A stretch of 64,000 bases of DNA from Tyto alba (lineage: Eukaryota; Chordata; Aves; Strigiformes; Tytonidae), in NCBI RefSeq assembly GCF_018691265.1, contig NW_024881313.1, forward strand, positions 41,330,512 to 41,394,511, given 5' to 3'. The position numbers and the translations under genes are program-made. Positions within the stretch are counted from its first letter, which is position 1. Every line of letters begins with the position of its first letter. The notes under the pieces are model-generated. The model was not told where the DNA came from. It was given only the letters and a program-made list of their open reading frames with translations, and ran no database searches. Positions 56,601-64,000 of the stretch are shown piece by piece.

Positions 56601-59600
56601 GCCGGCTCGCGGGGAGCTGCGCAGAGCAGCAGGGACGCGGCCGCTGCGGTGCAGAGCCCGCGCGCCGAGGCAGCAGTCCGAGACTTCCCGCGCTGCCCTG
56701 TCCCCAGGGGGGGGGACAGGACACAGCCCCTCCGAGCGTGTTCAGCCTCCTTGGGTCGGCTCCTCACCCCACTGGGACGGTGTCTCCCCGCTCGTCCTGC
56801 TCCCGCGCGAGGGGGTTGCCGCTCACCCGGCTGCTTCGGGGCGGCTCAAGGGAAGGAGAAGGGGCACGCGGAGCCGTCGCGGTCGTGTGCGGGGCAGACA
56901 AGGAGCCTGGCTGGGCCCTCTTGGAACTGTTCCCTGGGCTCAGGCTGCGCCGCGGGGGCTCCGGGCTGGCGCGGCCGTGTCCCGGAGCCTGCAGATGAGG
57001 TGGGGAAGCGCCAAGGCGGGGCCTCCTTGTGGTTTCAGGTGCCAGCGGCGTGCGAGGACGATGCGGCCGGTTTGCCGGAGCAGGAGTGGGGCAGCTTGGA
57101 GAGCCGGCAGAAGGAGCTCTGCAGGATCGCCGTGAAGGGGAATTACGAGGCTGTGGTCTCTCTTGGTGAGGCTCAGGCTTTACTCGCGTCTCAGACACGT
57201 TGTCGTCCCCTGGGCCGCGTCCTGCTTGTAGGCTGCTGTGTTGGCTGGGCGTTTGGAGGAGACCGGGGAGCGGGAGCTGACGCCTTTACACGTTTAAGGT
57301 TTGGTGCCCCCTTGGTTGCGGGTGACAGCCGTGCTTCCTGCCCACCCTGTGCATCCGGAGAACGCCTCGTCTTGCCAACACGGCGTTTGGCCCCTCTGTC
57401 AGCCCTGACTCTGGCCCCGTGAGCAGCAGCACTGCAGGAGGAGCTGGGGGGGCCCCGCTGGGGTCCCGGGACTCGGCACAGTGTCTGCGGGAGCGGAGGA
57501 GACCCCTCCCCGCATGCCCCCCCCGGGGCAGTATGCAGTGGGCAGCTTGGGTGACGTGCCCGTGCCGTGTCCTGCAACCTGTGTGCGCCAGGACTTAGGC
57601 TGTACACGTACCACCCGGTAGGGATTTGCTGCAGACAGTCCTAAATTTTAGCACGAATTACCCTGGGCTGAAATTTTAAAGGCCGAGTGCTCGACAGTCA
57701 CTTGTTGGGGGTGACCGAGATCATTTGGCTGGCACCAGCGTGCTTGCTCGGACAGTCCTGGCCCACCTGAGCCGCCGCTGTGGGAGCCCAGGGACCCCTC
57801 CGGCCGCCCCACAGCTCCCGCTGTGCGAGAGCAGCCCTTTATCGAGGGGAACTGGTGCTGGTCCCCAGCATCAGCAGCTCGTACCGCTGCTTCCTCCTTC
57901 CCAGGGCCCGGGGACGCCAGCTCCAAACCTGCTCTGCTGCCGCCGGCCGAGGACGGGGAGGATTCGGGAACGAGGAGCCACGGGCTGCTGGAGAAGGGAG
58001 CGGTGTTGGGGCACCTCGGTGGCGGTGAGTCCCAGCAGCCACGAAGGTGGAGGACGAGCACTGAGCACCCGCCTGGGCTGGGCTGTCCTGCCCCCAAAGC
58101 GAGGGGGGTGGGAGCCTGCCCGCCGCGGTGCTCACGTCCCCGCAGGGAGAGTTTCCAGCCTGGCACGGGGGTCAAAAGCTGTCGGGAATTTAAGTCGTGT
58201 GGCTGGGGCCTCCTTAAAACTTTTGAGACCCAATCTTTAAGCCCAGAAGAGCCCCCTTGCCAAAAAGAGCGGAAAACAGGGAGACTTGGGGCGAGGCTTA
58301 GCACCAGGGTGGCTCTGCGGCCGTGTGCCTGCAGACAGACACTCCCTCCTGCTCCTGGAAGGTTTCGCTTTGATCCTTTTCCCCAGATTCTCCCACCTAC
58401 ACTCAGCCATTCCTGAGAAAGTTCCTTCCAGGACGCACAACTCTGCAGCCTCCACTTCCGCCTTTGCGTTCCCCCTGTTTTGGTTTCTTTATGAGTATTG
58501 TCAGTCCACCAAATGTCCCTGAGGTCCAACAGATTCCCAGGTAACCCCCCGACAGGTGCCAACACCCCCTCCACCTCACGTGTCCCTCTGCCCGCTTTGC
58601 TCCCCGCAAAACCCCCCTGTTTCCTAACGGTGCGTTTTTGGGGTCGTCTCCCCGCCGTGCTGCAGGGGAAGCTCAGCTCCCGCTCCCGCGCTTGGGGCTG
58701 CGGGCACGGCAGAGCTTCCCTTGCCGGGGACGAATCGCTGTCTCTCAGCAGGTGAGAGGATCGTGATCAAGACGGAAGAGCAGCAGCTCCAGGAGGGAGG
58801 CTCTGGAATCCTGGCTGTGCCGCAGGCAGCCTCGCTGGGGCTGGAAGAGGAGGTTCCCCTGAGCCAGGAGCAGCCGGCGCCCTGGGAGAGCCACGCTGGC
58901 TTGGGCGAGCAGAAGGCAGCAGGCGAGGGCTTAGGGGAGTTCTGCAAACACGGGACTGCCCAGCCCGAATTTAAGCCCGTGGTGGTGCCGGTGGAAGCTC
59001 ACCCTGCCCCGGGCTTGCCCTTCCCAACAGAGCATGCGCTCGGCGCGGGGGACTGACCAGCCGTTCGCCCTGCCCCAGGGAATGCCGCTGGGGGAGGACG
59101 GCGCCGCGGAGGCGGCCTCGGCGCAGCCCAGCTCGGAGGAGCGCCGGCCCTGCGCCGCGGGGGAAGAGCCCCGCGCGCTGCCGCTGGGCTGGAAGAGCGC
59201 CCGGCTGAAGCGCAACCTCCTGGCGCGGCAGCAGAGCCAGGCCAGGAAGAGCAACGGCTCCTTCATCTGCGCGGCCTGCGGGAAGAGCCTGGCCCACCAC
59301 GCCGCGCTGCTGCGGCACCAGCGCCTGCACACCGGCGAGCGGCCCTTCCAGTGCCCCGCCTGCGGGAAGAGCTTCAACGAGAAGTCCAACCTCAACAAGC
59401 ACTACCGCATCCACACCGGCGAGCGGCCCTACCGCTGCCCCGCCTGCGGCAAGGGCTTCATCCAGAAGCACCACCTCCAGAAGCACCAGCGCATCCACGG
59501 GGTGCAGCTGCGGGGCGGCTGGGCGGGCCGGCCGGCGCGGGCCAGCGCTGCCGGGGAGCGGCTCTACCGCTGCATCGAGTGCGCGGAGAGCTTCCCCCAG

Positions 59601-59810
59601 AAAGCGTCGCTGGAGGAGCACCAGCGCCGGCACACCCAGCAGCGGCCCTTCCAGTGCAACGGCTGCAGCAAGAGCTTCCGGCACCGGCAGTCTCTGAACC
59701 ACCACCAGAAGGTCCACGCCGTTGCCAGCTCTCCTGCCGCCAGCTTGCCGAACCGGGACCGGGAGCTGGAGACCGGCCCCTGCAAGGCTCTGACCCAGGA
59801 TAATCGGTAG
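53679..59810 (+). CDS. Coiled-coil KRAB C2H2 zinc-finger gene (seven exons)
   Basis: Exons 53679-53702, 53939-54319, 57039-57165, 57905-58024, 58752-58990 and 59079-59810, plus one very short intron at 58991-59078, give 540 aa with all phases agreeing; six coding segments are listed and a non-coding first exon is possible. Exon 2 is the bird-type coiled-coil N-terminus ([20 protein letters not shown]). The third is a 127-nt KRAB-A exon, but worn: EQEWGSL and [15 protein letters not shown] remain while the FS box is lost. The fifth has an IKTEE motif. Five intact C2H2 fingers at 359-381, 387-409, 415-437, 460-482 and 488-510 use TGERPF and TGERPY linkers. The 88-nt intron is inferred from a frame change; a real frameshift is the alternative. 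Confidence 0.82.
54320..54805. repeat. Minisatellite carrying copies of the exon 2 splice donor
   Basis: Units of about 36-60 bp repeat GACGGGCCCGAGGTAACG plus TGGGTGAACCCCAGCCTGGG. The first unit overlaps the real exon 2 / intron 2 border. About eight further units each recreate CCCGRG|GTAACG. Confidence 0.95.
54806..56470. repeat. Diverged minisatellite filling intron 2
   Basis: Units of about 20-40 bp of GGGACGAGCCTCGGGTAACG and GGGACGTGCCTGAGGTGACG run on from the donor-bearing array. At 56113-56430 they form a 104-bp higher-order unit present about three times. Minus-strand frames of 208-530 residues across it are artefacts. Confidence 0.93.
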
Positions 59811-59918
59811 CGTGAGGGCTGGAGAAGGGAAGGGGCAGCGTTTCTCCGGGCTGCTCCGCGGAGGTGCGGCAGCCTGTGACGACGGGACACACCAGGCAGC
59901 TGGTGTTGCGCTGCCGGG

Positions 59919-60003
59919 GGGCTGTCCGCAATGCCGTGGGGCTGTCCGCAATGCCGTGGGGCTGTCCGCTATGCCGTGGGGCTGTCCGCTATGCCGTGGG
60001 GCT
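59919..60003. repeat. 20-bp tandem repeat in the 3' UTR
   Basis: About 4.5 copies of GGGGCTGTCCGCAATGCCGT, the last ones with CTATG, lie about 110 bp after the stop codon of the plus-strand zinc-finger gene. Confidence 0.9.
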
Positions 60004-61630
60004 CGTGGCACCGCCGCGCTCTCCAGGGAGGGGAGGAGGAGGAGGATGGAGGATGGAGGCAGGCTGATGTGCTGCACCGGCAGGGAAATGCGCAGGGGCT
60101 GAAGAGACGGGGCAGTGGAGGAGGCCCGGCGGCCGGAGCCGAGCCGGGTCGTGCCGCTGCGCCGCGGGAGGGGGATTTGGCTGAGGCGTAGCTGCGTCGG
60201 GCACCGCGGAGCGGTCGAACTCAGGGTTATTTAAACACTACCAGCGTGGGGGGGGGCGGGGGGGAAGGGGCGGCCGTGGCCTGGGCAGGGGCTCTTGTGG
60301 CAGCAGCCAGGGTCATTGGACGAGCCGGGAAGAGGCTGCGATAAAAGGCTGGGCTGACGTGGCCTCCTGTTGTGCTCCGGGGTGTCGGCGAGGGGCGGGG
60401 GGCCGGGCACCGCGCCGCCGCCAAGGGCGAAGGGCGACGTGGGCCCGCGGGGTCTAATTTAGGGCCTTTCCCATGGGTGCAGCCAGGGGCGCAGCCACCC
60501 GGCGTCCCCACTGTCGCCCGCTGCTCCGCATCCCCCGGGGACGGGGACGAGGCCTCGCGGTGAAGGCGAATCAGGGAACGGGGGATCTGGGCCCCGGGGG
60601 ACGCCTCCCCCCCACCCCACCCCATCGCCCACCCTTCCCCACTCCCCTCAGGTGCTCGAGCTTCCTGGGCACCGTCCCGGGTGGCAGCCACCGCAGTGGG
60701 GCCGGCGTGGGGCAGCGGCACACCCTGGGGTCAGGGTGTCCCCAGGGCACAGCTCCTGCTGTGTTTGTCCCCGCGTGGGAGCTCCCAGCACCCCCGAGTC
60801 CCCCCCCCCCCGTGGAACCTCCCCGGGGGCAGCATTCGCAGACAGCAGCACCCCAGGGTGCTCACATCCCCGAGGTGGTGGTGGTGGGGGGTATCCCCGG
60901 CCGGGAATGACGATGACATCTGTGGGGTGCGTGGGCGACAATTCCAGGGGGGCACCCAGGGTGATGGTGCCATCCCGGGGGCGGGGGGGACGACACGCTG
61001 GGGATGGTGGTGGGTGACAGCACCCTGGGGACACCCCCCTCCCCCCCCCAGAGAGCATGGCTGCTGGGCTGGGCTGGGGTTGTGGCGCCCATACCCGCTG
61101 AGGGCAGCCCCGTGGCTTCGGTGGCCACGTCAAGCGCTGGCGGCGCAGCCCCCGGGGGCGGGGGGGGGGGTCCCGGGCTGCCCCACGCAGTGCTGCAGGT
61201 GCCAGGGTGGGGGGGACAATCCTGCCCCTCCGCCCGGCCCTGGGGCACACAGCGGGGTGCTGGGCCCGGTGTAAGGGATGGATGTGCTGGGGCGGTGTCC
61301 AGCGGGGCGCGGGATGGCGGCGAAGGGCCAGAGCATCCCCCTGCGTCACCCCAGAGGCGGCTCGGGGGGCTCCTCAGCGCCGGGAGGCAGCAGAAGCCGG
61401 GCCCAGGCTCTCCCGGCGGCCGCCCCAGGCACAGCCCCGCTCTCGGGGCTCCCCCAGCCCCACTGAAATGGGGGGGGGGCAGCCCCACGCGTTCGCCCTT
61501 GGGATGTTCCCGGGACCAGCGCGGGTTTCGGTACCTCCGCCCGGGGCTGGCGCGGGTTCCTCCTGCAGGGACGGTGCCCGCGGGTGCCAGACCCCCCCCC
61601 ACCCCCGCACGCAGGCAGACGTACAAATAC
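60004..61630. other. GC-rich region between convergent zinc-finger genes
   Basis: It contains the unresolved 3' end of the plus-strand gene. Frames on both strands are long and overlapping but without domains. A purine-rich 'aggaggaggaggatggagg' tract at 60036-60060 and several C-runs are the only notable features. Confidence 0.4.
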
Positions 61631-61636
61631 TTTATT
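61631..61636 (-). terminator. AATAAA poly(A) signal for the minus-strand zinc-finger gene
   Basis: TTTATT on the plus strand gives ATCAATAAAGTATTTG on the minus strand. It lies about 1.8 kb after the stop at 63412 and is the best candidate end for the gene running in from the right. Convergent transcription with the gene ending at 59810 fits. Confidence 0.5.
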
Positions 61637-63411
61637 GATTCCACAGCCTGAGAAAGGGATCTGAGAGTTCACAGGAAACGCTGGTCCCAGTCACACCAGC
61701 CTTAAGGACAGGTCGGGGCAGTCAGCCCCCGGGGAGAGGCCGGCCCCTCCACACCCGCCTGGGCGGCGTTGCCCACCGGCAGCACCATCGCACCGGCTGG
61801 CTCGGGCCTCTGGGTCCGGCTGGGGGGGCTGCTGGGATCTCCACCCGGGCCGGGGATAACCAGCCCGGTCACCCGGAGGCCAGCTCGCTGCCCGACCCGC
61901 CGCCGTCGCACGACCACAAGGCATCAACCGCCCCTCTAAACCCCCAGGGGCTCGGGGGCAGGGAGGCACCGTCCCTCGGGGGCCGCGGGGACAACCCGAC
62001 TGGCACTGGGGACGGGGACCAGAGGGAAGCCGGCCGAGGAGCAGCGGGCCGTGCCCAAGCTGGGCCGTGCCCGTGGGGCAGGGAGGTGGCCGGGCACGGC
62101 TGAGGGTCACCCCGGGACACGGCCCCCCCCGAAGCACCCAGCGGCACCCCCCGCCGCCCGTCGGGACCGCTGAACGGCCAGGAATGAAAAATGCGAGAAG
62201 CAAACTGGCTCCCCCGCGCGCCCTGCCCGGAGAGGGACAGAAAGTGACATCAAACAATTACATCGAACAACGCCATTTAAAAAAAAAAAAAACAACAAAA
62301 AAACAACCAACCAAACACCTGGAGAACTAAACCTGGGGAGTTCTAACAGCTGCTCTGTTCGGTTCGCACGGCGATGCCACCCGGACCCATCTCCTCCCTC
62401 TGTGCACGGGTCGTGCTGCCCGTGGCGCACGCCGGGCTCCGGCCGCGGCCGCGCGGGTGATGCCGGGGGGACACCGGGGGACACCGGAGCCGCCCCTGGC
62501 CCTGGCGGGCGGCGCTTACTGGGATCCGGTTACCCGGCTGCCTCTGGGCAGCTCTCGCTCCACAAGACGTTTGAGGTAGCTAGCAGAACTAGGTCTTCGT
62601 AGGATTAGTTACGGAGGGGTTCCGCGCGTGACGGGAGGAGGCGACGTGCAGTTCGGAGAACGGGGGGGGGGTCCCGTGCCGGAGCCGGCGTCGACGCGCG
62701 TAACCAACACACCTGAGCCCCGGGAAGGGTCCTCGCGTGAACTGCTGCTGCGGCGCGGGGTTAATCTTACCTGTGACTTATTTCTAAAGTGACTCTCCAT
62801 CTGTGCAGGCTGGTCCTGAGGGAACGAAGTAACTCCCGGGGGTGTTGCTGGCTCGCGCGGGCTGGCCGTGCCGGAGGGAGGAGTGCCGCCGGGAGCTTCA
62901 GGAACACGCGCAGCGCCCTCGCGGGCGCAAAATACTGTGGGTCGGTTTGTTCCGCTGATCTTCCCCTGCAACGCTCAGGTGTTGGCAACCTGACGGAGGG
63001 GTCAGCGGGTGTCCTCGCCAGGGTGGGTTCTCCAACAAGCGTGGCCAGGACGCGAGGGGGGGGGGGGGGTCTCGGAGATGCCGCGATCTCGTCATCCAGC
63101 GCCCTGGCCAAGAGACTTTTTAAGCGAAGTGAATTGTCCCGTGGGGATCCCGCCCGGCTCGCCAGCCCGAGCCCCTTCTCTCTGTCCTCTTCACCGTGGA
63201 ATTGTGTTTCCAAAAGCGAGGGGTCAGCTCCAGCATCAAGTAATGGGCGAGCTCCGCTTGGGGAAAATTCTGTGCATCAGGCAGCAGACGCGAGAGCCCG
63301 AGGAACGGTAAAGCATTTTGGATCACGGGAGGCTTCTGTAATTCGCTCTCTGGGGTGGTGCCCAGGCTTTCGCTTCCTTCTGGAATTCAGGAAATTCAGG
63401 AATTCTGGAAT
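61637..63411 (-). other. Probable 3' UTR of the minus-strand zinc-finger gene
   Basis: No domain-bearing frame is present. Contains an A-rich tract at 62278-62320 and a short AATTCAGGAATTC-like repeat at 63383-63412 next to the stop. Assignment as a UTR rests only on the poly(A) signal and strand. Confidence 0.4.
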
Positions 63412-64000
63412 TCAGTGTGCAAAATCCACGCTCGCCGTTGCCCTCCAGGGACACAAGCAGTTCGGCTCTTCCCCCGCTGTTATTTCTCCGTCGGCCCCGC
63501 GCCGGCCGCCCTGCTGCCCACGGCCCGGCCGGACCTCCCGGCGCAGCCGAGCTCCGCCGGGCCCCCCAGCAGCGCGCCGGCGGGGGCGGCTCGGGCCCCC
63601 GGGCCGCCGTTCCTCGCCGCCTCGGCGGCGGCTCGCCGGGGCCGGGGCCGGCGGGGGCTGCCGGAGCGCCGGCAGGGCTTTCAGGTGGTTGTGCGTTTTC
63701 TGGTGGCGCGAGAGGTGGGTTCTGCGGGCGAAGCATTTCTGGCAGGCGGGGCAGCAATACGGCCTGTCCCGCAGGTGGATCTGCAGGTGCCGCCGAAGGG
63801 AAAAGGAGCAGGAGAGGCTCTTCTTGCAAAGACTGCATTTCATCACGGACCTGCCACGAGACCTGGGGCTCTGCTGCTGCGGGGGGCACGCGCTGGCCGG
63901 GCTCCCTCTGTCCAGCTCCTCCTTGGGCTGGCCCAGCCCGGGCCCCCCAGCGTAGGGCCCGCTGCCCAGGCCGTGGGCGTCTCCGCAGAAAGCCCTGCAC
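63412..64000 (-). CDS. C2H2 zinc-finger gene, 3' part (runs off the window)
   Basis: The minus-strand frame is open from the window edge to the TGA at 63414-63412, about 195 codons. Two C2H2 fingers are intact: CSLCKKSLSCSFSLRRHLQIH-type (63837-63775) and CCPACQKCFARRTHL with two His (63753-63691), joined by a non-standard LRDRPY linker. Upstream is a Gly/Pro/Gln-rich linker, and a C-terminal Arg/Pro/Gly tail of about 90 residues follows the fingers. It is likely the last exon of another member of this cluster. The KRAB part, if any, lies outside the window. I see no in-frame start or acceptor before the edge. Confidence 0.7.
   Translation of the reverse strand, partial: CRAFCGDAHGLGSGPYAGGPGLGQPKEELDRGSPASACPPQQQSPRSRGRSVMKCSLCKKSLSCSFSLRRHLQIHLRDRPYCCPACQKCFARRTHLSRHQKTHNHLKALPALRQPPPAPAPASRRRGGEERRPGGPSRPRRRAAGGPGGARLRREVRPGRGQQGGRRGADGEITAGEEPNCLCPWRATASVDFAH

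Overview
The window looks like nuclear DNA of a bird. The evidence is CR1 LINE 3' ends (5062-5980 and 32395-32587), several avian-type endogenous retroviruses and solo LTRs, short GT-AG introns, GC-rich promoters full of minisatellites, and a cluster of C2H2 zinc-finger genes with the exon layout usual in birds: coiled-coil exon, KRAB-A exon, a run of phase 1-1 linker exons, then one finger exon. No bacterial, plasmid or CRISPR features are present. All spliced models were made by eye from open frames, splice sites and intron phase, with no transcript evidence.

Layout. 1-7.0 kb: no gene; one reversed CR1. 7.04-11.19 kb (minus): a three-exon gene joining a THAP domain, a KRAB-like exon and a decayed C2H2 exon, all in phase. 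12.3-12.6 kb: CpG/CCAAT/CRE promoter-like region. 12.99-20.06 kb: a composite retroviral block bounded by two essentially identical 818-bp inverted arms, with gag and RT remnants inside. 20.37-27.04 kb (minus): a five-exon KRAB zinc-finger gene, with minisatellites in intron 1 and upstream. 29-39 kb: a decayed KRAB zinc-finger locus (KRAB and linker exons at 38.2-38.8 kb, finger remnant at 34.2-34.8 kb) cut up by three solo LTRs and an 18-bp minisatellite. 39.31-46.42 kb (minus): a defective gammaretrovirus-like provirus with a His-type primer site, two successive gag copies and no RT. 47.58-52.59 kb (plus): a six-exon KRAB zinc-finger gene. 53.68-59.81 kb (plus): a second plus-strand KRAB zinc-finger gene whose intron 2 starts with a minisatellite that copies its own splice donor. 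61.6-64.0 kb (minus): the 3' end of another zinc-finger gene that runs off the window.

The genes are likely DNA-binding transcriptional regulators of one expanding and decaying family. KRAB-A modules range from well conserved (47.6-kb gene) to strongly altered (53.7-kb, 27-kb and 9.6-kb exons). Close packing with retroviral insertions fits the usual picture of KRAB zinc-finger clusters evolving beside transposable elements. The observations most worth following are the THAP-KRAB-C2H2 gene, the splice-site-bearing minisatellites, the tandem-gag provirus and the long inverted repeat.
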